64,000 bases of DNA from Tupaia tana (Eukaryota; Chordata; Mammalia; Scandentia; Tupaiidae), in contig JAKSZU010000013.1 of NCBI GenBank assembly GCA_026018925.1, positions 81,183,291-81,247,290 of the forward strand, given 5' to 3'. Positions 1 to 45,125 of the stretch are shown here, in pieces. Position 1 is the first letter of the stretch, and every line of letters starts with the position of its first letter. The position numbers were made by a program, and so were the translations under genes. The notes beneath the pieces are model-generated. The model was not told where the DNA came from. It saw only the letters and a list, made by a program, of their open reading frames with translations, and ran no database searches.

Positions 1-34330
<34,330 letters not shown>

Positions 34331-34358
34331 GCCGGACACGCGCCCAGCCGCGCGCGCG

Positions 34359-34370
34359 TGACGTCACGTG
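34359..34370. promoter_or_regulatory. CRE overlapping an E-box
   Basis: TGACGTCACGTG combines a palindromic CREB/ATF site with a CACGTG E-box (USF/MYC/CLEAR-type), sharing two bases, in the middle of the divergent promoter. Binding is inferred from sequence alone. Confidence 0.7.
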
Positions 34371-34599
34371 CAGAGGGCGTGGCCGGGCAGCGGGAGGCTT
34401 CCTACTTTCTCTGCAGCCGGGTGAGGCAGACGCGCGGGACCTGCACTGCTTGTCTGCCCTCCGCCCACTGCCCACCCCGCTGTGTCTGATTCCCGCTTTG
34501 ACGTCCGACTCCAAAATACAGCCAGTGGCGATAGCGGGCGGAGCCTGCGGGGCCGGAGCAGCGCGCGTGCGCACAACGCTAGTCGCGCGCCGGAAGAAC

Positions 34600-37500
34600 G
34601 CGTCCGGCCAGAGCCTGCTGGGAGGAGGCTGGGGCCGGGTGGGGCAGTGGCGGGGGAGGTCGTCATGGCTACGGATCCCGCGGCCTCGGAGCCGGCGGTG
34701 CCGTCCCTAGTGGATCGTTACTTCACCCGCTGGTACAAAGCGGGTAAGTGTGGAAAGGATATGGCTCTGCTCGGCCGCACTGGCCTGAAGCCGTGAAGAT
34801 GGTGACTGTGAACTCCGCGTGCCCTCCCCGCAGCTTCCTCCCCAAGTCAGAGGGAACTGGACTCCGCGCTCCCCTCTAAGCCCGAGGAATGAATGGCATG
34901 TGCAGGCTCGAAGGCTGCAAAGAGTGAGGCCCTTGCTGGGGCTGGCCCGGCAGTACGAGGTTGAGTGCAGGGTGCTTGCGGGGAGCTGAGCGGTTACACT
35001 GAAGTCCCCGAAGTTGGCGGCGGCTTAGACCGCAAAGGTCTTGGAGTGCCCGGAGCGGCTTGGGGGCTCAGTCCCTTGAGGAGTAGTGACCAACGGAATT
35101 ACTTAAATGATGGAAACCGAGGTAGAGACAGAAAGGATGGCGAGAAGAGGATGGGTTAAGAGAGAGATGTAGAAAGCAAAATCTACGGTTTTACTTGGGA
35201 AGCCGCCGGTTATTGTCCATTGCCACTTAGAAGTGGGTATTCCGGTTCTGTCTTCTGTATGCAGTAAATGCTAGAGGCAGGAGCACCTCTGAGGACTCCT
35301 ATAACCATTACGTTCTCCCTTTCTTTCAGGGATAACGAGTGGTGTTTTTGTTTTTTTTTTTAAACAGTATTGTAATATTTTATGTTGGCCAAATTTCAGG
35401 TGACAAAACTGAAGCATTTTTGGAATGTGAGACTTTGAGCTAACATCAAGAAGGTCCTGGAAACCACCAACAAAAAAAATTGCTACTATACCATAAAGAA
35501 TGCGATGCTAATCATATTTTTATAATAGAAATAACGGGTATGCTCATTTTAAAGTAAGGGTAGAGCAGGTAATTAATCACCTTAACATTAAATAAGTGGT
35601 TCTGTCTAGTCCAAGTTCCTTTAAATACTTAGAGAAAACTTGGGTATATCTTTTTGAGTAATGAAGGAACAGGTACTGGTGATCAGCCTGAGTCTGATTT
35701 TCATAATTATTTCTACGAACCCAAGAAAATCCCACATAGTGTAGCAAATATTGAGTTAATGACCAATAGACTCCTTTCTTCATCTTCTAGATGTCAAAGG
35801 AAAACCCTGCGAGGACCACTGTATACTACAGCACTCCAACAGGTAAGCAAAGGGGGAATTTTAAATGATCAAAAACTTACTATTTTTTTTTTCTGGTATC
35901 TTAGCCTAATGTGGTTCTGGATCGAACTCCTTAAATGAGCATTCATTAAATTACTTCCCAGTGTATTGAAATGTCATGATTTACTGTTGGGGTTTGGTTG
36001 GCAAGAATGCTTTCCCAGTGCCTCCTCACTCTAAACCAATAAACTTGATTACCCAGCTGTCCAAAAGGAGGACCACACCCCCAGTCAGCTACTCCCTGAA
36101 GTAGCCAGCCACTGAATTGACAGAGCCCACGGAGGGGCTGCAGTAAGGCACAAGTAGTGTCCTATACACACCGGCATGCCTTCCTCCTCTCTCTTCTACC
36201 CCACTGCTACTAAAGACCTCAATACTCTTCCCTTTCCTGGGAAGAAAATTCAGTCTTGTTTTCTCTTTTACTATTCCATTTCCCATTCTATAGTCATGCT
36301 TCAGTAATAGCAAAAAGAAAAAGGGGGAGACGACAGCTTGAATCAACAAATGTCTGTTCAGATGTTTTCTTCCAATAGGAATACTTTGTTATAGAGGAAG
36401 AATGATACCAAATGGTAATAATTACAGGATCATTTATTTTTTCTCCTTGTAGAATATGTGTCATCACATTGGCAGAATCTCACCCAGTTCTTCAAAGTGG
36501 AAAAATAATTAAAAGCATTTCTTATCAGATCAGTACCAACTGTAGCAGGCTTCAGAACAAGGTCTCTGGGAAATTTAAACGGGTATGTTCCTGTAATTCT
36601 GTGATGATCTACTTAAATCCGCTATATTCTTGGTCACGATGGGTCCATTAGAATCCAGTAAGGTATGCTTAGCGTACTTCTCTGGCAGATTGGGATAATT
36701 TTAAGTATACTTTAACACTCAACAAATTCTTAAACCAAAGAAAAATAAAGTATTTCAGGAAGTATAATAGCTATCATATTAGGTTCTATACCACAAATTC
36801 TATTATCCCCAGGATAGAGGAGAAGGCAGGTCTTTGAAAGGACTATTATAATAACAATATATTTTATCCTTTCTGGCATTTTTGCATAGAAAAATATGTC
36901 ATGGGGACCAGCAGTTAGCGTAATGGCTATGTCGCTGGACTCCCACGTAGTTGACTGTGGTTTGTGTCCCGGACTGGGTGGCTTAAAACACACCAGGCAC
37001 GTGTGCGTGCGTGCCCAAGATCCCGAGAGGAGAATGGAGAAGGGATTGCGGCATGACCATCCCCCCAGGGGGGTGATTTCTTGCTTTCTGTCTCTATGTC
37101 TCTCTCTGTCTGTCTGGTGAGCGCACGCGCTCTATAGCAAAAACCTCGCCCCCCAAAAAAAAAAAGTCATGACTTTTCCAACGACCCAATATTTCAGTTT
37201 TATTAAAATACTATATTGAGGGCCAGCAGGTAGCGTGGTGGTTAAGGGCACTGGACTTCCATATAGTTGACCATGGTTCGAGGCCCAGACCTGGTGGGAC
37301 TTTCCCTCTATCGCTTTCCCTCCCTCTCTCTTTCTGGTCAAATTAAAATAAATAAAATTAAAATAATTTAAAAAAAAAACAGTATCGAGATAAAATTTGG
37401 GTGACGAACTCTTTACATTGTATTTTTACATGTAAATTTAAAAGAAAAAAATTATCCTGATTCAGTAGGAAAAAATAGCCACTTGAGAAAATGTGTGGTA

Positions 37501-40500
37501 TTTGCTCCTTACCATTTTTCCCTAAGGCACTGCCAATCTAATGCACATCTACCCACACCTACCTCCACACAGTGCTCAGTTATACAAAATGTTATCACTA
37601 CCCTTTGCTCTAGAAAGACGGACATTTTATAAAAAGAGGCTATCACACAAGGACCACTTATAAGCATATCTAAGTGTCCTGATAAGCCCACTGGGAAAGT
37701 TTCTATGGATTATTTAGATCCTCCATTTACTGAGTTCATAGTAAGAATTTCTGCTAATGGTTCTCACTGTTCTAAGAGACCTTTTTCATACTCCTCTTTG
37801 TAGGCCTGAAATCCCACAAAAACATGCCTTGTAATTATTGATTTTTCCTTATTGAGGAAATAAATGGATATAGAAAAACATGCTCCTTTCTTTAAAAAAT
37901 AGTCTATGAATTATAGTAAATATAAGTTAATGTGGGACCAGCAGATGGCGTAATGGCTACGTCACTGGACTCCCATGTAGTCCACCACGGTTTGAGTCCT
38001 GGACCCAGTAGCTTGAACTCACTCCAGCCACGTGTGCGTGCATGCCCAAGATCCCGGGAGGAGAAGGGACTGCGGCGTGGTCATGCCCCCTGGGGGGTGA
38101 TTTCTCACTTTCTGTCTCTCTCTCTCTGTCTTTCTGGTGAGCACACGTGCCCTATGGCAAAAACTTCTCAAAAAAAAAAAATATATATATGTTAATGCTT
38201 ATGAAATTCCTGTGATAAATCTGGCCAAAGTAATAACATTTTTACTAATGAAGAACAAAGAGGGGGCTACAGATTGAACTCACTACAGATAAGTTTTTGT
38301 TTTTTTTTTTTTTTTTTTTGGAGAGGTTTTTCGCTATAGGGCGCGTGCGCTCGCCAGACAGACAGAGAGAGATATAGAGACAGAAAGCGAGAAATCACCC
38401 CCCAGGGGGGATGGTCACGCCGCAATCCCTTATCCTCCATTCTCCTCTCGGGATCTTGGGCACGCACGCACACGCGCCCGGCGTGAGTTGTAAGCCACCG
38501 GGTCCGAGACGCGAACCGCGGTCGACTACGTGGGAGTCCAGCGACATAGCCATTACACTAACTGCTGGTTCCTACAGATAAGTTTTGATTGAACCTCAGA
38601 ACTGTCAATCATATATTCCCTCAACAGAGGTGGAAAAAAGTCACTTTTGCTCTTTTGACACAGATTTAGTTGTAGACAAGTATTCTGGGAGGAATGTTCC
38701 ATCCCTTCTTCCGAAAGAATGGAGTTGCAGTGATTCCAGTACTTTGAAATTAAGTGCCCACAAGCAGAGGAGTAAAGGCAGTGCAGTAACATCTGAATGC
38801 CATAATATTTTAAATGGTAAATAGAGAAGTCATAAAGCTTAGCTATCCTAACCTCAAATGCCTATGTTTACTGTAAGAAATATTCCTAGAAAAAAAGATG
38901 AGGGGACCAGCAGTTAGCGTAATGGTTATGTCGCTGGACTCCCACGTAGTTGACCGCGGTTCACGTCCCGGACTCGGTGGCTTAAAACTCACGCTGGGCG
39001 CGTGAGCGTGCGTGCCCAAGATCCTGAGAGGAGAACGGAGGAGAAGGGATTGCGGCATGACCATCCCCTCTGGGGAGTGATTTCTCGCTTTCTGTCTCTC
39101 TGGCGAGCGCACGCGCCCTATAGCAAAAACCTCTCAAAAAAAAAAAAAAAAAAAAAAAAAAAACAGAAAAAAAGATGAGATGTGCCTACTTCCACTCACG
39201 GGAAATTCCTTTCAGGTTTCTGTCAGAACCTCCCCAGATAGTATCCATCTGCTGGAGTACATGAAACTGTAACCATGCTGGAACATTCAAATAGGTATAG
39301 TCAAAACGTAGTTTTGACTAATGGGTTATAGGATAATGGGTAAATTACTTTTATTTTGCCACTTAAAACTTGTATATTTTCCAAGTTTTTCTCAAACTAC
39401 ATTCTTTTTTTAAAATTTTGCCAGAGGGTACATGTGCTCATTGGAGAGAGGTACAGAGGTGGGGATGGGTGAGAAAGCATCTCCCCATGGGAACAGTCAC
39501 ACCCCAATCCCTTCTCCATTTCTCCCTTCTTTTTTTTTTTTTTTTTGGAGAGGTTTTTTGCTATAGGGCGCGTGCGCTCGCCAGACAGACAGAGACAGAC
39601 ATAGAGACAGAAAGCGAGAAATCACCCCCCAGGGGGGATGGTCACGCCGCAATCCCTTCTCCTCCATTCTCCTCTCGGGATCTTGGGCACGCACGCACAC
39701 GCGCCCGGCGTGAGTTTTAAGCCACCAGGTCCGGGACGCGAACCGCGGTCGACTACGTGGGAGTCCAGCGACATAGCCATTACGCTAACTGCTGGTTCCC
39801 TCTCCCTTCTTTTGAGATTTTGGGCACTCATGCACACTTGCCAGACACATTTTTCAGGCTATCAGGTCTAGGACTCAAACTGCACAGTCAGCCACATGGC
39901 ATCCAGGCGCCTTAACCACCATGCCACAGGCTGGTACTACATTTTTTTTTTTTTAATTATAAAAAGATCTCTTTTTTAAAAAGTCTTACAGGCTGACCCT
40001 GAAAAAGAAGGTCCAGGACCAGTATTTGTCATAATGGCTATGTCACTGGACTCCCATGTAGTTAACGGCGGTTGAGTCCTGGACCTGGTGTCTTAAACTC
40101 ATGCCGGGCGCATGTGCATGTGTGCCCAAGATCCTGAGAGAATGGAGGAGAGGGGATTGGGGCATGGCCATCCCCCTGGGGGGTGATTTCTCGCTTTCTG
40201 TCTGTCTCTATCTTTCTGGCGAGCACATGCACCCTATAATAAAAACCTCTTAAAAAAAAAAAAAGTTCCTTTATCTGTTAAATTCTAATATAAAATTAAG
40301 GTAGAAATCTTGGTGAAAGTAACTTTTTACAACATTTCTGTCCTACTCTGGAATTTTTCTTTATTTTAAAAATTTTTTTAGAGGTTTTAGCCTTAGGGTG
40401 TGTACGCTCACTGGAAAGAGACAGACAAAGATAGAGACAGTGAGTGGGCAAGTAAGAAATCACCCCCCAGAGAATGGCCACACCACAATCCCTTCTCCTC

Positions 40501-43330
40501 CATTCTCCTCCTGGGATCTTAGGCATACACACATACACGTCCAGCATGAGTTTCAAGCCACTGGGTCCAGGGCTCAAACCACAATCGGCCATGTTGGAGT
40601 CCTGCAACCTAACTGCTATACCATCTGCTGGGCCCAGAATTTTGTTAATCACTTGTTGAGGGATTTTTTTACATCTTTGAAATCTTCACATCTTCACATC
40701 TAATACACTATTAGTCTGAAACTAAACCACCTATTGATATTATCACATATAGCTTAGCTTTTTTATCTTGAGCCTAGGATGGTACCTGACATATACTTGT
40801 ATAACTGTTTGTAGAAGTAATAGTTTTTATATACTTAAGTCATTTTATTTAAAATGCCAGTTCCCAGAATATATTCTACTGTAGTACTGAGAACTGCCTC
40901 TCAAAAAAAAAAAAAAAATGTACATTAATTAATTACGTCTTCCCTCTCATTACACAGGGGGCACAGTTTCTAACAGAATTGGCACCTCTGTGTAAGATTT
41001 CCTGCTCAGATGGAGAAGAATATACCATATCTAGGTGAGTAGCTTTTTTTTTTTTTTTTTTTGGAGAGGTTTTAGCTATAGGGCGCATGCGCTCGTCAGA
41101 CAGAGACAGAGAGACAGAAAGTGAGAAATCACCCCCCAGGGGGGATGGCCACACGGCAATCCCTTATCCTCCATTCTCCTCTCGGGATCTTGGGCACGCA
41201 CGCACACGCGCCCGGCCTGAGTTTTAAGCCACCAGGTCCGGGACGCGAACCGCGGTCAACTACGTGGGAGTCCAGTGACATAGCCATTACGCTAACTGCT
41301 GGTCCCTAGGTGAGTAGCTTTTTAGCCACAATTTAGGAGAAACAATTTTTAATGTTCAAGATCATCAAACAAGCTCAGATACTTACTGCTATTTGGCAAC
41401 TGACATGTTCTGTTAGATTTCAAAATGAATTTCAAAGCATTGGGATACAAACACTATAAAACAGTCTAAAACAAAATTAAACTAACATAAGAAAATAATA
41501 ATAATCCTGTATCATAAAAAGAAAACAAAAATTTTAAAACATTTTTCTTAAAAACAATTACTTTTCTGTAATAGCTGTGTTAGAGGACGGTTGATGGAAG
41601 TGAATGAAAATATTCTCCATAAGCCATCTATTCTTCAAGAAAAGGTAAGAGAGGAAAAAAGTATGATCCTATCCATATACCTTTTATCAGATTTTTTCAT
41701 CACTTGGTACTACTACATATCCTGTTTCCTTTCCAGCCCTCCACCGAAGGCTACATTGCAGTTGTGTTACCCAAATTTGAAGAAAGTAAAAGTATAACAG
41801 AAGGGTTACTGACACAAAAACAATATGAAGAAGTTGTGGCGAAACGCGTTAATGCCACCACGGCCACATTGTGAGTTGAGATGGAGTGAAAAGCAACATA
41901 GGAGTCTTCTTATCCTTGCCTGGCCCACACCATCACTGTGAGGAGAAGACCCAGTTTATGTGATGTATGCTTCCCACCCCTCCATCCTTGAGGGATACCT
42001 AGGCCTGCACTTCATCTAGTTTCCCCTCTTTGTCTTGTGTAATAAGACTGGGTTACCCTTTGTCTTCAACCTCCTGGATCTGCTCAGCCCATGTACTCCC
42101 TGGCTCTGTTCGTGTCTTGCATCTCTTTAACAACTAAACAAGCAAGGGATGTTTTCCGGTTAAAAGCAAAGCCTGTGAGGAAAACTTATATAACACCAAA
42201 TTTTAAGTAGCCAAGTAAAGAGAATTGACCAAATTTATCAAATAACCTAGAAGTAAATACTACATCTTAACATACTTCTGTTTGAATGTTATGGCATGGT
42301 TATTGGCCTCAATTGGCTTATCAATTTGAGGTTAAAACCAAAAAGAAACCCTAACCAATGTTTCTTACTCAGTCTCAGTATGACACTACTAAGAAAGTCC
42401 AGGCCTGTCCCTTCTGCCTCAGCTTCTCTCCCTGAGGTTGTAGGGGAAAGGCACAGAGTAGAGTATGCCTTCTCACCTCCTCATGCTGATGGGATGGCCT
42501 TTCCCTCTGACACAAAGTCGAACTGTGACACTGTGACTTCTTAAAGAGAGACGCATGAAGAGACCAGGCCGTGGTGCAACAGCAAAATGCACACTCTGAG
42601 GCAATCTCTCCCAAGGGGGTTCCTGTTCAAGTACAGAGACCTCTCAGTACGCTGGGCAAGCATATGCCCCTGATCTGGGGATCACTAAATGCTGGGGTTG
42701 GATCACAGGGTCAAGACCCTGTTGGGGGTAATGTTCTTCTGCCTCTTTCTCTTTCTCTCTCTTGCTCATGGAAGAAATAAACAACAAAATAAAAAGGGCT
42801 TTCCTAGCAAATGAAAATATAATACAGTGTTTAGTCTTACAATACATACACTGTAGTTCTCTGTCTCACCTACTCTGGTTACAGGGTAACCAGCAAAGAA
42901 GTTACTAAGAATAGATCTTCAGGGCTGCCTTGCCTAGGGAGGGGGGAGCCCTTCTTTCCTTTTGGGTAACAGTTCTCTCTTTTCTCTCAGAGGAAGGACC
43001 TAAACTGTCCACCCATTTCCTCTTGTGGGGCTATTCCACCTATGGAGTACTCATTCTACATACTTTCTTTAATAAACTTGTTTTTACTCTCCCTGAAAAA
43101 AAAAGAGAAGAAAAAATAAGTCATTCAAAGACACAGATGCCTCTGTATAAAACACAAAGGCTTTTCACATCATTTAAAGTTTGAAAAAATTTAAGATTGC
43201 ATTTTTTTTTCATATTGGGTTTCAAATAAAAGGACTTTAAAATTTTATATTCTCTCTTAAGGGCTGCAACACACACATACAAACATTTAAATATCTTTGT
43301 TTTTAAATAAAGTTTTACACAAAAGAAGTC
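34600..43330 (+). CDS. ABITRAM: ABITRAM gene (FAM206A), complete, six coding exons
   Basis: ABITRAM (Simiate, FAM206A) is a small actin-binding protein of vertebrates reported in neuronal filopodia and nuclear speckles. Six exons join in frame: 79+52+130+77+70+138 = 546 nt, 181 codons plus TGA, the same length as I recall for human. The protein starts [20 protein letters not shown] and ends [10 protein letters not shown]. No domain motif beyond the family signature (glycine cleavage H-like fold, from family knowledge) is obvious, and there is no signal peptide or membrane segment. The gene shares a CpG promoter with ELP1 and is tail to tail with CTNNAL1. Introns 3 and 4 carry many SINEs; one duplicates the exon 4 donor. 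The 3' end is uncertain: AATAAA occurs at 43071, 43225 and 43306. Confidence 0.96.
34665..34743 (+). CDS. ABITRAM: ABITRAM exon 1 (coding part)
   Basis: ATG at 34665 in CGTCATGG, weak upstream but G at +4. Reads [20 protein letters not shown] then TRWYKA, plus the first base of Asp. Donor GTAAGTG at 34744. An ATG further upstream in this frame is not needed, since MAT matches the family start. Confidence 0.96.
34744..35790 (+). other. ABITRAM: ABITRAM intron 1, free of SINEs
   Basis: The first 400 bp continue the GC-rich island; the rest is AT-rich. No repeat recognised. Confidence 0.6.
35791..35842 (+). CDS. ABITRAM: ABITRAM exon 2
   Basis: Acceptor TTCATCTTCTAG, donor GTAAGC. 52 nt reading [17 protein letters not shown], with an arginine codon split into exon 3. 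Confidence 0.95.
36453..36582 (+). CDS. ABITRAM: ABITRAM exon 3
   Basis: Acceptor TTCTCCTTGTAG, donor GTATGT. 130 nt reading [40 protein letters not shown] and KFKR, phase 0 at its end. Confidence 0.96.
36873..37190. mobile_element. Mariner-type MITE split by a SINE-A
   Basis: GCATTTTTGCATAGAAAAAT at the left and TCATGACTTTTCCAACGACC plus CAATA at the right are the two halves; GTCATG is duplicated around the SINE. Confidence 0.8.
36904..37164 (+). mobile_element. SINE-A inside a MITE
   Basis: Near-consensus copy, GGGACCAGCAGTTAGCGTAA to the A-tail, with TSD GTCATG. Confidence 0.93.
37219..37379 (+). mobile_element. SINE-B
   Basis: Head GGGCCAGCAGGTAGCGTGGT and ending GGTCAAATTAAAATAAATAA. 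Confidence 0.9.
37935..38182 (+). mobile_element. SINE-A
   Basis: Head GGGACCAGCAGATGGCGTAA, ending CCCTATGGCAAAAACTTCTC. A GTTAATG motif occurs on both sides. Confidence 0.9.
38298..38571 (-). mobile_element. SINE-A, reverse, with TSD
   Basis: TSD CTACAGATAAGTTTT; near consensus with nearly all CpGs intact. Confidence 0.94.
38903..39164 (+). mobile_element. SINE-A with TSD and long A-tail
   Basis: TSD AAAAAAAGATGAG; uninterrupted A-tail of about 28 bases, consistent with a recent insertion. Confidence 0.93.
39406..39945 (-). mobile_element. SINE-A-old split by a SINE-A, reverse
   Basis: Left part 39406-39533 and right part 39800-39945 (TTTTGAGATTTTGGGCACTC to CACCATGCCACAGGCTGG). Confidence 0.85.
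39534..39799 (-). mobile_element. SINE-A nested in SINE-A-old, with TSD
   Basis: Host motif TCTCCCTTCTTTT is duplicated on both sides; near-consensus copy. Confidence 0.92.
40013..40264 (+). mobile_element. SINE-A
   Basis: Head GGACCAGTATTTGTCATAAT, ending CACCCTATAATAAAAACCTC. Confidence 0.88.
40364..40636 (-). mobile_element. SINE-A, reverse, diverged
   Basis: AGAGGTTTTAGCCTTAGGGT and CCATCTGCTGGGCCC. Confidence 0.85.
40958..41034 (+). CDS. ABITRAM: ABITRAM exon 4
   Basis: Acceptor CTCATTACACAG, donor GTGAGTAG at 41035. 77 nt reading [20 protein letters not shown] then EYTIS. A SINE-A insertion starts only about 9 nt into the intron and has copied this donor to 41310. Confidence 0.95.
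41044..41305 (-). mobile_element. SINE-A, reverse, duplicating the ABITRAM exon 4 donor
   Basis: TSD CTAGGTGAGTAGCTTTT at 41031-41047 and 41306-41322 contains the splice donor of exon 4. The SINE itself is near consensus. Confidence 0.95.
41357..41526 (+). repeat. Direct duplicate, copy 1 (ABITRAM intron 4)
   Basis: Sequence from TCAAGATCATCAAACAAGC to ATCATAAAAAGAAAAC recurs at 44726-44870 with few changes. Confidence 0.85.
41575..41644 (+). CDS. ABITRAM: ABITRAM exon 5
   Basis: Acceptor TTTTCTGTAATAG, donor GTAAGAG. 70 nt reading [20 protein letters not shown] then LQEK. Confidence 0.95.
41737..41874 (+). CDS. ABITRAM: ABITRAM exon 6 with stop
   Basis: Acceptor TGTTTCCTTTCCAG. 138 nt reading [40 protein letters not shown] and TTATL, with TGA at 41872-41874. 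Confidence 0.96.
   Translation, partial: PSTEGYIAVVLPKFEESKSITEGLLTQKQYEEVVAKRVNATTATL
42558..42797 (+). mobile_element. SINE-C
   Basis: Head GACCAGGCCGTGGTGCAACA, body GGATCACAGGGTCAAGACCC, ending GCTCATGGAAGAAATAAACA. It lies in the ABITRAM 3' region and carries an AATAAA. Confidence 0.8.
42850..43095 (+). other. Possible LTR relic
   Basis: CTCACCTACTCTGGTTACAG through TTTCTTTAATAAACTTGTTT has the pyrimidine-rich, AATAAACTTG look of a gamma-type LTR 3' part. No partner LTR or internal region is visible, so this is a weak call. Confidence 0.35.
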
Positions 43331-43483
43331 ACTATATGTGTAAATTCCTTTGGTCCTCTCTCCTTTTATGCTTTGCAGTCAAAAGTCATCTCTTCCCTAT
43401 CTATTCTTGCATGTTCATAAGGGAACGTTCTCTTTTTAGGTATGTGAAAGAGTATTTTATAACTAAAACTTAATCATTATTTT

Positions 43484-43670
43484 GGGCAGGACTGGATGGC
43501 AGTGCAAAAGTGAACCACGATGCTCTGTAAGGATGCTTAAGTGGATTCTGGGTTCATATCTGGAGACCTCCCTCAGTGCCCATGATCTGGGATTAACGAG
43601 GGCTAAGAGTGAGTGGACCTGCTCAGAGTTCTCCCTCTCTTCCCCTTTCTCTGTCTCACTCACAGAGGAG
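43484..43670 (+). mobile_element. SINE-C, partial
   Basis: CCACGATGCTCTGTAAGGAT, TCTGGGTTCATATCTGGAGA and CTCTGTCTCACTCACAGAGG match SINE-C blocks. Confidence 0.7.
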
Positions 43671-43691
43671 GTAAATGGATACACTGTTTTT

Positions 43692-43979
43692 TGTTTTTTT
43701 TTTGTTTTTGTTTTTTTTTTCTTTTTTTGGAGAGGTTTTTGCTATAGGGCGCGTGCGCTCGCCAGACAGACAGAGAGAGACAGAGAGATAGAAAGCAGGA
43801 AATCACCCCCCAGGGGGGATGGCCACACCGCAATCCCTTCTCCTCCATTCTCCTCTCGGGATCTTGGGCACGCACGCACACGCGCCCGGCGTGAATTTAA
43901 GCCGCTGGGTCCGGGACTCGAACCGCGGTCGACTACATGGGAGTCCAGCGACATAGCCATTACACTAACTGCTGGTCCC
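43692..43979 (-). mobile_element. SINE-A, reverse, with TSD
   Basis: TSD AATGGATACACTGTTTTT; near-consensus copy. Confidence 0.94.
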
Positions 43980-44035
43980 AATGGATACACTGTTTTTGAA
44001 AAGACGTCTTTGGCTCACAAGAAAAAGTTCTATTG

Positions 44036-44278
44036 TGACGACCCCCTAACCTGGTGGTTAAGAGCGCTGGATCCCACATGGCCAACCATATGGTTCAAAA
44101 CCTGCCCTGTGGGCTTGAAAAACACACCAGACACACGTGTGCATGCCTCAAACCTCAATAGGATGGAAAAACAGAGCAGAAGAGATTACAGTGTGACCAC
44201 ACTCCATCAAAGAGGTGCTTTCTTCCTCTCTCTGGTGAATGCATGCACCCTCTGGCAAAAACAGAACAAAAACTACTG
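44036..44278 (+). mobile_element. SINE-A-old
   Basis: Head GACGACCCCCTAACCTGGTG, GCTTGAAAAACACACC, ending CACCCTCTGGCAAAAACAG. Confidence 0.85.
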
Positions 44279-44725
44279 AAATCCGAGTGCCACCATGACT
44301 ATCCCCTACATGTATCCACCACACATGATACTAGCTGTAACTATAACACCTGTAGTGCGGGTGCTATGTATGAAATGTCAGCACAGACCAGCAGATGCCC
44401 ACGTCATGTAGCACAATGGCATGAAGATGTCATAAAACAGATATTAAAGGGAGTAAAAGATTGTTTCTCTTTTACATTCTGCATTACCTCATGTTCTCCC
44501 TTTCTTTTGTAATTTAAGAGTACTTTGATTTCAGGGGGAAAAAAATCATGCTTGATGATTTGTTTAAGGAAGTATTTTATAAAGGTCCTTAACCAGGCTG
44601 AATATATCCATTTTCTCTCTGAGGGCTATAGTAAAAGTTTTCTTCAATAAACTACTGACTAGCTATTTGGTAGTACTATGGTTTTTCAGGATCTTTTGTG
44701 AATATAATTGTGATGTCTGACCCAC

Positions 44726-44870
44726 ATCAAGATCATTAGACAAGCTTACTTCTGCCATTTGGCAACTGACATGTTCTGTTAGAATTCAAAATTAATTTCA
44801 AAGCATTGGGATACAAACACTGTAAAACAGTCTAAAACAAAATTAACCATCCTGTATCATAAGAAGAAAA
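44726..44870 (+). repeat. Direct duplicate, copy 2 (ABITRAM/CTNNAL1 intergenic)
   Basis: Shares ATTTGGCAACTGACATGTTC, AAAGCATTGGGATACAAACA and AACAGTCTAAAACAAAATTA with copy 1, lacking an ATAATA-containing block. Confidence 0.85.
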
Positions 44871-44905
44871 CCTATAAACCAGATCCTTCATAAAAACTCC
44901 TCCCC

Positions 44906-45125
44906 AGGCCAGCTGGTACTGTGGTGGTTGAAGTAGCTGGATCCAACATGACCGATCATGCAGTTCAAGTCCTGTACCCGGCGGCTTGAAAAACACACCA
45001 GATATGTATGTGTGCATGCCCAAAATCCCAAGAGAAGAATGGAGAAGTCGTCCAGTCAAGGGGGCGCTTTCTCATTTTCTCTGACAAGCACACACACCCT
45101 ACAACAAAATTTAAAACAAAAACCC
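44906..45125 (+). mobile_element. SINE-A-old
   Basis: Head GGCCAGCTGGTACTGTGGTG, GGCTTGAAAAACACACC, ending CACCCTACAACAAAATTT. Confidence 0.85.

Larger units (their letters stand above)
41875..43330 (+). other. ABITRAM: ABITRAM 3' UTR candidate region
   Basis: After the stop there is about 680 bp of non-repeat sequence, then a SINE-C (42558-42797), an LTR-like stretch (about 42850-43095) and AT-rich sequence. Candidate poly(A) signals AATAAA lie at 42776 (SINE-C tail), 43071, 43225 and 43306. Which is used cannot be told from sequence. Confidence 0.5.

Noticed and set aside
34450..34710. Alternative longer ABITRAM N-termini
   Set aside because: [10 protein letters not shown] at 34665 matches the family start and length of 181 residues.
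35654..35938. 94-codon frame overlapping ABITRAM exon 2
   Set aside because: It is in a different frame and ignores the clear splice sites.
43482..44279. 265-codon open frame, the longest in the window
   Set aside because: It crosses a SINE-C, a reversed SINE-A and a SINE-A-old; the protein is translated repeat with RERE-type low complexity.
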